This document shows, piece by piece, positions 20,513 through 31,908 of a stretch of 31,908 nt of DNA. Source of the stretch: Phaeoceros laevis (taxonomy: Eukaryota; Anthocerotophyta; Anthocerotopsida; Notothyladales); assembly GCA_049999765.1 (NCBI GenBank), contig JBNGIQ010009481.1:22470-54377 (forward strand), in the 5' to 3' direction. The stretch's first letter is position 1; the number at the start of each line of letters is the position of its first letter. Below the pieces are notes generated by a model. That model saw only the letters and a program-made list of their open reading frames with translations, was not told the DNA's origin and searched no databases. Position numbers and translations under genes: made by a program.

Positions 20513-23500
20513 CTATTGCTGCTCATCATAAGGACCCACGAATACCGTAGGCCGGGTTCGTAGCCAGTGCAGCATTTCCCGGTTCAAGTCCCTACCCAAA
20601 ATCACAGAGTCTAGCATAGGGCTTCCATATATGCCCCTAGAGCTCTTGAATTCCCACAGAGATTTTGGCCACTGCTTTTGACGCTTCTTCTCCTGTGAAC
20701 ACAACCTCTTGTAAGTAGTACGACAGGTGACGTAACCAACAATGTTGACCAACAACTAATCACTACACTTACAGAAAAAGGGCCGTACTGCCTTACCATG
20801 AGAGTCACCATTTCAAGCCGCTGTTTGGACCCGTAAGTTCGTTTGAACTCGTGGTGTAGCTCCTTTGAATAGCAAGAAGCCAAGTCCGGCAGCATCAAAC
20901 AACCTCGCCTTTCCTTGGATAAGTTAATTTCTGGACTTGACGTCTGCTTGAACCAGTTTATCAACTGACCCCATATATACTCCTGAGTGTACAGCTTCTT
21001 CCAATATGTTGCTCCAAAAGAACAAGACTGCCTCGGCCCAATATCTAAAGCATCTATTTTGATTGGTTTAGATACATTGATCTGATATGCCTGCACACAT
21101 CAAAACGAAACTTCAGATTCCGTAGGTGCATGTTAGCAACACTGCAAAGGCAGAAAGCACGGAAGAGCAAAGAGATGTAAGCAGTCTGTGACGAGCCATA
21201 CTTCGTTAGTGAAAAAATGCTCTGTATATGCATACAGATGAATGACATCTGCAGCGGCATCATGCCGAGCCTTAACGGTGGCATGTAACTTTCGCACCTC
21301 ATCTCGAAGCCTACACCGCCAGATCAACCTCTCAATTCACACAAACTGCAAACTTGAAACACCAACAAAAAACAACTTCCTATACTGTTGTGCCCTTGAC
21401 TGCTTCAGGGCCCATGAATTACCATATAAGTGCACGCTTTAGGTTGTCTTCTACCCTTCCAGAGGTACTGGGATCATGATCCCGAATTCTCCTCCGCAAG
21501 CTTTGCAAAACATCCCTATCAACATGAGGCTCAATCAAGTGGAGTAGGTCTGTTGCCAATGGCCTCCAGACCCTCTTCACCAGCTCATCGCCAGTTACCC
21601 TTTTAAGTGGAGGAGGTGCCATCTGAGGCTGGCTGTAGAGCATAGTTAGGACATGTCGAACCTGGTCCAATTCACGAGTAAACACATGTTTCAAGGATCA
21701 CACTTATTTTTTCCCAATGTTCACCAAAATGAGACCAGAAAGCTTTGACAACTGAAGAATAAAAGCAGCATGTCGCCAGGAGAAAGGACCTTATCCAGGG
21801 TGATTGCGAGGTTCTGCAGTCTCTGATTGTAGACACCCTCTGTCTGCATACACACCAAGGAACGTACTCAACATGACATCCAACTGTCTCTAATTCCTTG
21901 AACTTGACGACAAACAGCAAGTCCACTCACCTGAACTTCAGCATCGTTTCTGTCATACTCCAACCTTTCCTGCTCTGTCAGATTATCATAGCCAAGCAGT
22001 CTCCGTTTTCTAATTTTCTCCTTCACGAGTTCATCTGGTAGCTTTACTTTCTCCATATTAATATATTTGACCTGCAATTACATTTCACTATGAGCCGGTA
22101 CTACACCCAGAACTCAAGGTTTAGGAAAAGCCTTCTGTTTGCAATCTCACAATACTCCTGACCAATTGGACCTACCAAATGGACTGCATACTTGATTGCC
22201 CAGTCGGGCAATCCCGAAAGCAGACAAGTTCCCAGGCCAGCCTGCTTCATTTCTTCCCAGTCTGATTCCGTGACCACTGGTCTTGTACAGGCCTCTAATA
22301 GCAGGTGATGTCTATCAAGCAGGCCATGACACTTCCTCATGACCTGCCAAAAACGTACCATACTTTAAAAAAATACAATTCTAGGACCGCGGGGAGGAAA
22401 ACAAGAATGATGGTTCGCCAAAGGACAAAGACTAACCTCTTGGTAAGTATTTGCACCAGCCAAATTTAAGTAGCTACCCCGACAACCCTGGTTTCCACAA
22501 AGACAAACCGAAGAGTTGTATTCCTCCTTACTCTGTCACACAAACAGCAAATGTCACACCCTGTGGGCCCCAGAGGTCCAAGACTGATAGGGAAACAGAT
22601 CTAAGAATCTAAAATAAGAATGCTACTTTCTCTTCCTGACAGCTTGCACCACTAGTAAACCATCCCTTTCCAACTTAGTGAGCCCGAGCTTTGTTATAGT
22701 TATAATCAGAACCATACCTCTGTTACAGAGTTATAATCGAATGTCAATTCCTCGCCACAGTTGACAGGCCGCAGAGTGTAGACACCTATCATATACTGTC
22801 CATCCACAGCAGTAACCCTGTCCAAAACAGCAGATACCCCCCCTTAGACACTGACTCAGAATATGTCCAATAAGGGAACATCAAATGTGATGCAACGCCA
22901 ATGCAGGTGAAATGAGTGCACTAGTCTGCTCATCAGAAACAAAAAAGACAACCAAAGCACTGGAGAGTAGAAAGGTTTACTTCGCTTCACAATTTGGTCT
23001 ACACGAGTGGCATAGTCGACTTGCAAAATTTGCTTTGTGCATAGCATCAACAACTAAAAGGTCATACCCTGCAGCATCTCTCTGCCACAAGGATGATCAT
23101 TAGACTCACCAAAAGGTACAATACTGCATCTAGGAAGAAGCACAAGTGAAGAGAATTTATGTCATCCAGCAATCACTGACAGATGTTGAGTACCATACCT
23201 TGGGCCTTTCAAGAAATATGTTGTAGAACTCAGGTGCTTGATCCTTCTCTTTCTTCTGAAGGGCACGGATTCCATCTTGCTTCTCGTACCATCGCCAAGG
23301 AGGGTACACCTCACCAAAAAACTCTACAACAAAATCATCCTTATCAAAGCCACTCGACTTATTACATACTACGCCCAGTCCCTGCAAGCACGCAACCACT
23401 TCACTTATGAGTGGCCCCACTGTCAAAGTAGAAAGAAAACACAATGACTTAGTCCATTAACCAGGCTCTAACACAAGATACAACAACGGAGCACCAAAGC

Positions 23501-26500
23501 AACTATACCTTACACAAACAACAGCTTTACCTTACGATACGCTACATATCTATCCCTTGTTTCCGCTTTTTCCTTTGACTGACGAACCTTCATATTCCTG
23601 AGAAGCCCTGCACAGAAATCAACTAGCCTATGGTTTTTTGCTGCCCGTGCCTCCTCCAGAATTCTATCAACAATAGTGTCGAGAGGGTATTCCATAGGAG
23701 CCTTCCCTGTGTCAGTGAAGTGGCTTACATCCTTGTTCAAAGTCCATAGCAATGTCTGCACAAAATCCACCACGTAAGAAAACACAATCATAGAAGTTTA
23801 CAAACATAAGTTGTAGCTGGAGTGCTGGAACATGCTGCTGTCATGAGCCCGTCTCAAATGTGGGACAGCCCAGAGAAAGGTCACCCACCTCCTCAATAAA
23901 TTGCTGCTTTTGAATTTCTGCGAAATCTTCAGTATCCTCTGGCATAGTGTCCAGCAGCAAATTGTGGGTGTAAGGATCAATGCCATAAACTTCCTGTTCA
24001 ACCACCTCCGCTCCCAACTTCTTTCTAGGAGGTTGGCACTCTTTAACTTCTGGGATATCTAGGTGAGCATACTCAGCTCCTCTTTTTTGTTGGGCAGCTT
24101 GGACTTTCTGCTCATAGTCCTCAGGAAGTTCCACTGTCATTTTCTGCTTCACCCGTTCATGGTCTTCAACCACCTTGTACTCCTCAATGACCTCATACTT
24201 CCTTGTCACAGGGGGTACCATTCCAGACTTCGTCATTCGAGCCCCCCAATCTCGGGTGCCCCCTTCAGGACGTCTACCATCATAATCTGAAAAGTCATTC
24301 TCATCTCCTGATACATCGTCTCCTTCGGAGTGGCTAGACATCTCAGAACCAGTGTCATCCGTCTCAGTTTCCTCTCCTTCATCTTCAAAAAGCCCCTCAT
24401 CCTCTACATCTTCTTCAGAACTTTCTGCCTCTGGCTCTGACCACCTTGTCTTCTTCAGTTTTGTGGCTCTTTTAGTGTCTCGGTCATGAGACCTGTCACT
24501 TTCTGTCCCTTCCTCATCTTTCAGCTTCTTGGTTGTGCCTGTTCGTTTGGAAACATCCTCCCGAGCTCTCTTCCTTTTCTTGGAATCTGAGGACCCTGAC
24601 CGCTTCACAGTTAAAGCTGCTTTTTGGTGTGGCTCGGCAAATGGTGCCAGCAAACCCTCCACTTCTCTCTGAACCCTTAAGATGGCTTGTGCAGCCAAAT
24701 TCTTGGGACTGCCTTTAGCCTCTCTGGAAACCAGCATCAATGTAAGACAGGAAATTGTACGACAGATTGAAATACTTGCAGGGACTTTCCAGAAACAAGT
24801 CACACACCTCAAACCCTGCTTTGTCAAAGAGCGTATATCCTCCTTGATTGTGTCCCAGCCTTTACTGCCAGAGTAGGCACCTTCCTTCAGCTTCTTCTCA
24901 AGTGTAGAAATATCCATCCCAACTCCACCACTCTTATCATCTGGCAGCTGCAATAGATGGAACTATTCTCAGCTGCTTCTTATTGAAGACACGATATTGA
25001 TAGACCGTTATGGTCACCGCTCAAACATGACACAGAAAACAGGCAGAATACAGGCTTGATTGTCAAGTGTTGCAAGTTTAGAAACACGCAAACCATTACC
25101 TGAATTACCATGTACAGAGAGTACTGTAACTGCAGCAGTAGAGTGAGACGGACTTACAGCACGGTAGAAGAATTTCTTTGTATCAGCTTCCTTTATTTTC
25201 TTCACCATAGAAGAGATTGCCTTCTCCAATGCTCGCTCTCCATCAGTAAGATTTGTGGCCGGGGATTTGCAGATCTTCTCCAACTTTTTTCGAGGAGAAA
25301 TTAGCTTCTCTGAAGTTCTTGGTAACGAGGAGGAAGACAGCTGCTTTGGAATGGCCCTGGCCCTTTTATCTTCATGTAACAGGCTGTGATAAGATTTTGT
25401 GTCATCTCCATTCTCGTACTTCACAGTTTTGGCAGTCCCATGCTTTCCCCCAGAGACCTTGCCACCATTCGTGAGCTTCAGACGCTTCCTTACATCAAAA
25501 GAAGAGTCCAAGCTCAAATCCGCTGAATCTCGGTCAGGACCAAGAGGAGTCATATGTGCTGGCATACTGGCTGAGGTGGTAGAATCATCAAAAGCTTTGG
25601 TTTTACTGGAATTGTACTCCGACGAATGCATAGAATGCTCATCAGAAGTCTGACTCAAACTTGCCCGCTTTTCACTGATCATTTTCAAACTCTTTGTCCT
25701 GCCATGGGGTCCTTCTCGCTTCCGATAAAGGCTGAGATCTCCATTACATCCTACCCACTTCACACGAAAAAGACCCTTCTTGGCAATATTCATCAACTGA
25801 GCACATCCTGAGATATCAACCAGTGCTATAGAGGGATAACGTTGCAAAAGGTGTTCCAAAGAGTCAGGTGTCACAGAACTGCAGCCCTTTAGTATGACTT
25901 GTTTCAACTTTCCGCCTCCATAACCCTGCTCAGCCAAACATAACTGAGACAAATCTATCTGTCACAAAGAACAACATCAACAGTACACTTGGAAGAACAG
26001 TGCCGGGTTTTGAAAACCCCAAACACGAAGGAGCTTACCACAAGAGAGCTGATTGTCTTTTCAGTGCACAGCTCTCCAAGAGACGACAGGTCCACGCAGG
26101 TTGCTTCTGCCTTCCACTTTTCAACCACCAGCTTCCATGTCTTGCAAGTCCTACTGGCTGCCAACAGATCCCTTATATTTCCATTCAAGCAGCGAAACAC
26201 CTTCAACAAAATTTCCGGTTGCATTAACAAATGGCAGTCGATTTCACACGCTTTCAAATTGTCCAAGTCATCAACTGCAGTTTGCTTCCATTCATGTTGA
26301 TCCAGGCCATGTAAGTTAGCTTTCTCCACAGTGTCTTGCAAAGTATCTTCATCATCACTAGAGTCAGCATGAATTAACCGCCTTCTGTATGAATGCTGCT
26401 GCAGATTATGATCAGTGACTTGCTTGGTCTCCCTTGTATTTGGACGCTTTGCGACCTCATGATGCATAGGGTCTGTCAACAAGCACACAATGGAGATTAA

Positions 26501-29500
26501 TAAGAGAATTATCATCACGTACACATCCACGAAAAGAAATAACGGAACACATCTGGGAGCCCTTGTACCCTCAAAAGCTCCTGAGTGACTGTCTTTGTGA
26601 GTTGCTGCATGCACCATCCCACTTTCACCAAAAACGCTGCAGCTTTGAGAGTCACCTACAGTGCGTTTCACACTTTCCACTGGCAACACACTATCATGAC
26701 TTTTCCTGATTGCCTGAGAATGATGTGAGGTCGAAGGAGAAGCGGCAGGTGCGCTAGAAGGATAAGCACACAACTGAGGACTTGCACAAGTATAAGATGT
26801 CCCTGCAACTGTTTCACTCTGCTTCCTAAGCAACCAAGAATCCAAGCCTTCAGTCAAAGCGGCAGCGAAGATATGTGCCCTATATGCCTTCATCACATAC
26901 TCATGCAGCTTCCCTCCGGTGTAAGTAATGAATTGAGGATCTCGGCGATGAAACTCAGAAGGATCCTCATTCTTGCTTCCAGAAGCCCAGTCACCACTCT
27001 TGACTTCCCTCTCCTCATAGACCGCAGGAGGTAACGGCTCTGAAGGGCTGTATACGTCTTCAGCAGTGCGGTGAGAGAGAGGAGTTTTTAGTCGTTCCAA
27101 GGTCTCTGAACCCCGCTGCTCCCTTTCATGCACTTCAGGGCGTGGAGTAACAGGCCAACTTTGTCTCCCTTCGTCCAGCTGCACCTTTTGCATTTTCTCA
27201 ACCCTGGCTTCATCCAGATGTCCAGCAACGAACTTCCTCTTTCCTGTGTGGTCGTCTGCTGCATTTTCGATATCTCCGCCCACAGAAGAAGAGACAGCCC
27301 TCTCTAAAAACCCATTTTTCCCAGGTCCTTTTAGGCTCCCACAATGATCCAACGCTTTCTCCGGTGCAGTCACCTTTGGTACTGCCACAGAAGCCCCTCT
27401 GCTAGGTGGTGTTTTTCCTGCCTTGATGGACTTAAGGCCACCAGCTGCAACAGCTGCAGAGGCTTTCAACGGAGTAGATAGACCTCTTTTAGGTGTGGTG
27501 CGCTGTGCAACAGGTGTGGGAATCTGAGGTTTTGATTTGGCTGGAACCTGTGATGTTGTGTGTGATGACTGGCCAAGGACTGTCTGGTCATCAACCACAA
27601 CCACTGGCTTCTGTCCCGCCAGTTGTTTCTTCTCCCACACCTTGATAGCCCACTGTGGAAGCTCTAGCTTTTGGTTGGTGGACGTTTCTAGTGGTGCCGT
27701 CCCTTGGCATAGAGTTCGAGGATCAGGAAGACCTGACTTTACGATCTCACATAGTGACCTTCCTCCATTTATCACTAATTTCTTCGGTGCACCTTTCTCC
27801 AGACTCCCTGAAGTCTCAAGCTGAGACGAAAATACAAGTTTCCAATCACCACCACCGGATGGCCAGTTCCAGGAGTGCACTCCCTCAGGTGGGCATTTGC
27901 CCTCCTTCACTGCTGGAGCCAGAGGAGGCATAACTTTTTCAGGTTGCTTGTCTGTGACTGCAGTAGGTTTATTTACTTGTTCATCCACTGTCTGTCCATC
28001 TCCATTAAATGGATTCATGCCAAGCACCTCACTGTCAAACTCGCTATCCTTCCACTGGTCCCCATAATCCGTATAACCAATGTGAGAGCGGGGAGATTCT
28101 GCAAGTGATACCACTCCCACAATCAGCTCGTGTTGCCAGATTCATGATTGACGTATGGGAACTGGTAACAAAAAAATAAGTGGAAGTACTGCCACACCTT
28201 CGATAACACTCTCCATCTCATTATCATTGTGCCAGCGTTGTGAGGCTGTGCTCAGAGCAGCTGTAAAAATGAGGCAAATCAAGAGTTAGAAGAATCCAGT
28301 AAGACACACATAGCTTCACACGAAGGCATGACTTCTGTAACAGGTTACTCTCAGTATAGAGCCTATGTAGAGACAATGATGGCCACCTCTGTCAGACTTA
28401 AAGAAAAAAGCCAAAGAAGAAGAGTTCTAAAACCAGAGTTCAGACATAAACAGAAAAAGGTAAGTACCAAAGACAGTCTCCTTTTCCTTGCCCAGTGCAA
28501 GCGGAAAGCCACGCATGAGTGCCTCAACCCGGGCATCAATCTGGTAGTCAATTTCAGTATAACCAGCTGTAACAGAGGACTCCGTTTGCATCTGAGTGCC
28601 CGGCTTGCCAGATGTAAGTGCACCTCCAACCCCAGATGACAGTTTCTCATCCTCTCTAACAGCATGTGTACTACCCACTGTCTGGACTTGCTGTTCTAGC
28701 CCAAATAGATAGTGCCCTGCAGAAGCACTCTCTCCCAAAACACTCTGTGAGTCAGACGGGGATCTTGCATGCTCTAGAGTAACCCATTCGTTGGTCCCAC
28801 TACGTCTCACCAGATGATCCAGCATAAGTTCATGAATTCTAGACTGCCGCTTCAACTCTGCAAGCCGGAAAGGGCCTTGCGTCACACCATCTCGATCGAT
28901 ATAGAACCAGCCCGCAGGAGACGAGGGAGTGCCATTCACCTGAACTTCCGAATGAATATTCCAGCTCATCGGTATTGGAGACCGTACAGCAGAGTCCTGC
29001 AACACTGAGAGCTCCATATGGGTAATCAAGTTCGCACCCCTGCAGTTCTCTAACCCAGCCCCAACTGTGGTTCTCAGGTCCCCTGCAGAATGGTTTTCGC
29101 ATACTAAGCTGGAGTTTCTGGCATTCTCCGTTGCAGCATGTAAATCCCGCTTTCCAAAAACTGGCTTATTCCCCTCTTCCACGGCTGTTTCAACTCCAAC
29201 ATTTCGGTTGCCAGCACTCGATACTTCAACACTAATGTGCAATACACCTGACCGGGAACTATTGTCTTTAAGGACAGAGTTTCGTGCTGCAACGTCACTA
29301 GTCCCTCGACCAATGTCGTCACACACTGGATGATCCAGAGCTGTGGAAGCTGAGCGGACTACCTCTGATGATGGCCTGTGCTGCTCAGCTGATCTTGACG
29401 AACTTGATGGCCGGGGATAAAATCCTGCAGAATCCCTTGATGGGCCAGCCCGATCCCAGCTTCTGCCCTGCCTGCGGTTGCCCTCCCAGCCTCGGCGTTG

Positions 29501-29956
29501 CCTGCTGTCTCTGTCAATCCCATTGGGACCGAAACGATCCCTTTCATCATGCACTCTATCATCGACCACCCTCCTAAAATTTGGGTCGGGCCGATGAAAA
29601 TGTCCATTCCTGTTGGAACTCTTACTGGAACCATTCCGATTGCAATCACCATCATTCCAACGAGATCCACGCCTGTCCACATAGCCATTCCTATCTGCAG
29701 TCCTGCCACCCGGTTTATCAGAACTAGTTCTATCAGCAGTATCGCCTCGTCCGATCAAATGGCCTCCCCAGGCCGGAGCACCATCGTGTTCCCTCTTGCT
29801 GCTTTTAGATGTCCAGCTGCCAGGGAAAGAATTTTCGCCGATGTGCCAGGACCCGTCCATATCCCGACGGCCGTCACTGCCGGTACAACCACGAAAGTCC
29901 GGTCCATTCTCCACTTCCCTAGAAGCTCCTCTGACTCTCGGCCATCCAGAAGCCAT
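20513..29956 (-). CDS. ATXR3: Histone H3K4 methyltransferase, ATXR3/SDG2 family (GYF + SET domains)
   Basis: The product is a 2,393-residue nuclear protein. ATXR3/SDG2 is the main H3K4 trimethylase of Arabidopsis, needed for sporophyte and gametophyte development. Exons in gene order: 29956-28468, 28260-28198, 28098-26569, 26472-26039, 25958-25158, 24947-24808, 24723-23889, 23755-23531, 23381-23199, 23081-22981, 22817-22718, 22532-22437, 22343-22176, 22071-21931, 21843-21790, 21661-21423, 21310-21202, 21090-20797, 20692-20513. All 18 introns are GT-AG and in phase. Domain order: Arg/Ser/Gly-rich N-terminus, GYF-like domain (about 349-400), F-box/LRR-like segment (about 1103-1230), Lys/Arg- and acid-rich nuclear region, SET (about 1840-1965), Cys motif, long conserved C-terminal part. 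Length is close to Arabidopsis ATXR3 (about 2,350 from memory). The start is the first in-frame ATG; sequence before it has only non-ATG starts and a stop at 30029. A further upstream exon is possible. Confidence 0.92.
22437..23381 (-). other. SET domain and adjoining Cys motif of ATXR3-like protein (exons 9-12)
   Basis: Exons 23381-23199, 23081-22981, 22817-22718, 22532-22437. Visible motifs: V-V-E-F-F-G-E-V-Y-P-P-W-R-W in exon 9; C-H-S-C-R-P-N-C-E-A-K-V at residues 1924-1935, the NHSC-type motif of the cofactor and active site; and G-E-E-L-T-F-D-Y at 1955-1962, with the catalytic Tyr. A post-SET-like C-L-C-G-N-Q-G-C (Cys 1977, 1979, 1984) follows. From memory, Cys replacing the usual Asn before HSC is the norm in ATXR3 proteins. 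The catalytic site looks intact. Confidence 0.92.
23889..24947 (-). other. ATXR3-like basic and acidic region (exons 6-7)
   Basis: Exons 24947-24808 and 24723-23889. A basic cluster (S-K-K-R-K-R-A-R-E, T-K-K-L-K, L-K-K-T-R-W) fits nuclear localisation signals. It is followed by a long Glu/Asp/Ser-rich stretch and then the conserved D-W-G-A-R-M-T-K-S-G-M-V-P-P-V-T-R-K-Y segment that precedes the catalytic part in this family. Confidence 0.85.
25158..26472 (-). other. ATXR3-like F-box/leucine-rich-repeat-like segment (exons 4-5)
   Basis: Exons 26472-26039 and 25958-25158. Residues about 1103-1230 read like an F-box followed by LRR strands: P-E-I-L-L-K-V-F-R-C-L, A-A-S-R-T-C-K-T-W-K, V-D-L-S-S-L-G, then L-K-Q-V-I-L-K-G-C-S-S-V-T and L-V-D-I-S-G-C-A-Q-L. 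ATXR3 orthologues carry the same block. Whether it binds an SCF ubiquitin ligase is not known from sequence. Confidence 0.75.
28468..29956 (-). other. ATXR3-like N-terminal region with GYF-like domain (exon 1)
   Basis: The first 250 residues are low-complexity and rich in Arg, Asp, Gly and Ser (for example N-R-N-G, R-D-R-F, G-R-S-W-D-R), resembling RNA- or chromatin-associated disordered tails. At about residues 349-400 comes G-W-F-Y-I-D-R-D-G-V-T-Q-G-P-F, a GYF-like fold known for binding proline-rich peptides and present in ATXR3. The exon ends in phase 1 at a GTACTT donor. Confidence 0.85.
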
Positions 29957-31030
29957 AGTACCTGGCTGGTGGACTATAAGCTCAAGGCTTGCTGTACGCA
30001 CGCAGACATATCCCAGTAGAGTCTCTTGCTACATCCCACCTAGCCACCATAGGGAAGACTAGAGAACTGAATTTCAAATGTGGGCCCTCGGTCACAACCC
30101 TGAATACTGATGCTCTACCGAGACAATTTCCCCAACCATATACGGACTCTAAGCAGGCCCCCGCCTATGCAAACAGCCCGGGCAAGACCAAATTGCACAC
30201 CCTAGACAGCACTTGGCAACTGATGAAGCAGGTTGCATCACAAAATCAAAGAACACCTCACAGCACAAATTGGCCGCTTCCCTCTCATACCCCTCGATGG
30301 CGCCGAAGTTCTCAACAAGCCTCCTCCCAGGAGGAGAACGCAGGAGGCCCCGACAAAGACCGCAACACCCTGATCCGCGGCGCCATGACATTCAGAAGCG
30401 CTGTAACTTGGTCCCGTGACTCATCACAGGGCAAACCTAAGCGGGGAGGGTGCAGCAGATCCAAGAACAGGGTCCGCTACCGTCGGAATCCCAGCAACAA
30501 CAGCCTGTTGGCGTTTGCAGCGAGAAAGAGTCGGGACGCCTTACCAAATGGAGAAGCCGGAGAATCCAAAAATCCGCATGCTTGAGGCGCACAAATCTCT
30601 CCGCCCTGTGGCTCCGCCTGCGCATCCTCTCCGAAGTGCGCGACTGGCTAGCACCAGGCGCGCCGAGTACGGCTATATTGCAAGACCAGACTCCCAACCT
30701 CGGCTGCGTGGCGCAGGAGCTAGAGACCGCGAAATCTCAAGAATGCCAGCGCCACGGTGCTTTCACCACTGCTGCTGCTGCTGCTGCTGCTGATTGAGTG
30801 GACTAGTGACCAGTGCTTGCTACTCTCCTAAGCCTGGCTGGCTTGGAACCTAGGACACTAACGATGCAATCCACACAACCACTTTCCGCCAGGAGGGGCC
30901 TGGTGCCTCGAGAAGGTAAGCAAGCGGCAGAAGAAATCGGGCATGGCAGGAGAGAAGGCAGAGCACGAGAATGGAGCACAGGGGAAGAGGGAGGATGCGC
31001 TGACCACCATCCATGGTAGTCCATCCATCG
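29957..31030 (-). promoter_or_regulatory. Leader and promoter side of the ATXR3-like gene
   Basis: No recognisable protein lies in this 1.07-kb stretch. On the minus strand it would be the 5' leader and promoter. It is moderately G/C-rich, with an ATG-started 80-codon open frame (30391-30149) that would act as an upstream ORF if transcribed, and a (CAG)8 run (30792-30769). Plus-strand open frames here, one with a poly-Ala tail from the same repeat, match no family. Confidence 0.45.
30769..30792. repeat. (CTG)8 triplet microsatellite
   Basis: Eight perfect CTG units, read as (CAG)8 on the strand of the methyltransferase gene, about 0.8 kb upstream of its start codon. Triplet runs are common in plant leaders and are length-polymorphic. 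Confidence 0.95.
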
Positions 31031-31118
31031 CCAAAAGTACATGAAAAAGCCTTTGAGTGGTACACTACGTATTTAGATAATGATCTACTAGTGTAGAGGC
31101 CCGCACTAACGTGCAGGT

Positions 31119-31141
31119 AGGCAGGCAGGCAGGCAGGCAGG
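31119..31141. repeat. (AGGC)n tetranucleotide microsatellite
   Basis: Five full AGGC units plus AGG form an uninterrupted run, likely polymorphic. It sits at the border between the leader side and the A/T-rich block. Confidence 0.95.
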
Positions 31142-31169
31142 GTGACACTGTGTACACATTTGTAACCTA

Positions 31170-31730
31170 AGAAGCTAAGCTTTTTAAATAAAATATATAT
31201 GAACAATAACTTATCTTTTATATATATTTATATTAATGAAGAAGAGAACTATATTTCAAGGTTACTTGTACACATAGTGCATGGGCGTTTTTTTCATAAA
31301 TATGTAAATTACTCACGTCACTTTTTTTACCATATTTTTTTCAAATGGGAGTTTTTTTGCGGATTTGTACAAACATGTATTAAACGTATTTTTCAAGTAT
31401 TTTATAATATTATAAGCCCGATTTGGGCTTCCCGCTAGCTCTGAACTTACTAAGTCACTACTTAGTACTTACTAACTTAGCTACTCTTAGTAAGCAGTGC
31501 GAATATTTTAAGTATTTTTAGTATTTTACTTTTTTCCTCAAGAGATGAAAAACACTTGCGTTTTTTTCGCGATTAGAGTAAAAAACGAAAACTACCACGT
31601 TTTATTAGTAAAATGCGGAGTTAGTGGTAACTATGCTTGTACATACTTCAAGATACTTTATATATTTTTTTTGAATAAAAATATTTTATGCTGCTATAAT
31701 TTGTACTATTTCCTTACCTGGTTGCGCAAC
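31170..31730. other. A/T-rich non-coding block
   Basis: This stretch is strongly A/T-rich by eye, with many T-runs and ATATAT tracts, unlike everything to its left. Short open frames here are low-complexity and unconvincing. It may be intergenic DNA, a decayed transposable element or a scaffold-attachment-like region. No terminal repeats, poly(A) tail or target-site duplication could be assigned. Confidence 0.5.
31446..31494. repeat. Cluster of CTTACTAAG / CTTAGTAAG repeats
   Basis: CTTACTAAG (31446-31454) and its perfect reverse complement CTTAGTAAG (31486-31494) flank further variants (ACTTAGTACTTACTAACTTAG) in between. About 50 bases are made almost entirely of one short word in both orientations. 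Function is unknown. Confidence 0.6.
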
Positions 31731-31775
31731 TCGTTAGGGCGTAGATACGCCATCGCCAATCCCTAGCTCTCCAAG

Positions 31776-31813
31776 GTCCTGGGAACGGGGCGCACCATCC
31801 CGTCGCACAGGAC
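31776..31813. repeat. Small nested inverted repeat
   Basis: GTCCTG (31776-31781) pairs with CAGGAC (31808-31813); inside, ACGGG (31785-31789) pairs with CCCGT (31799-31803). It is short and could be chance, but it lies just before a stronger inverted repeat. Confidence 0.35.
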
Positions 31814-31847
31814 AGGTTTCAGCGAGTTGGAAATGGCGGGTTGCAGG

Positions 31848-31888
31848 CGCGCGAGAGCTTGGGGCATGGTGACTCAAGCTCTCGCGCG
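31848..31888. repeat. Perfect 13-bp inverted repeat near the right edge
   Basis: CGCGCGAGAGCTT (31848-31860) and AAGCTCTCGCGCG (31876-31888) are perfect reverse complements with a 15-nt loop. A partial copy, ACTCAAGCTCGCG, follows at the very end (31896-31908), repeating ACTCAAGCTC from 31872. This may be the edge of a repeat or transposable element that continues outside the window. Confidence 0.65.
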
Positions 31889-31908
31889 ACGCCAAACTCA
31901 AGCTCGCG

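Noticed and set aside
26480-26560. Transmembrane segment in the methyltransferase
   Set aside because: It lies wholly within a GT-AG intron whose removal keeps the frame (F-E-D-P-M-H-H-E).
1-31908. CRISPR arrays, bacterial operons, prophage or defence systems
   Set aside because: No regularly spaced repeats and no bacterial gene organisation; the genes are intron-rich and eukaryotic.

Overview
This is nuclear DNA of a green plant. Its two large genes are broken by about 60 short introns: 42 in the dynein gene (63-319 nt, median about 110) and 18 in the methyltransferase gene (80-210 nt), nearly all GT-AG. One gene is an axonemal dynein heavy chain; the other is a plant-type SET-domain protein with a GYF module (ATXR3/SDG2 family). 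Flowering plants have lost axonemal dyneins, so this pairing points to a streptophyte that still makes swimming sperm: a bryophyte, lycophyte, fern, cycad/ginkgo or charophyte alga. The compact introns favour a compact bryophyte or lycophyte genome, but the species cannot be named from the sequence.

Layout. Bases 1-1167 are mostly non-coding, with small inverted repeats. A small intronless gene for a succinate dehydrogenase assembly factor (SDHAF1, LYR family) lies on the minus strand at 1168-1428. A 642-nt divergent upstream region, holding a 57-nt foldback, separates it from the dynein heavy-chain gene on the plus strand (2071-20160; 43 inferred exons; about 4,215 residues plus what is lost in a 100-N gap at 15841-15940). 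After 352 nt the ATXR3/SDG2-like histone H3K4 methyltransferase gene ends tail to tail with it (complement 20513-29956; 19 exons; 2,393 residues). Bases 29957-31908 hold the methyltransferase leader and promoter side, simple repeats, an A/T-rich block and terminal inverted repeats.

The exon models were built by hand. Every junction was checked for reading phase, and they give unbroken proteins with the family motifs in the right order. Weak points are the N gap, one inferred GC-AG intron (8031-8349), and the exact 5' ends.

The three genes have separate jobs: mitochondrial complex II assembly, sperm flagellar motility and H3K4 methylation. No operon-like or defence-type system is visible. The most unusual feature is the last dynein exon: 1.7 kb, intronless and very G/C-rich, joined to a gene made of small exons of ordinary composition.
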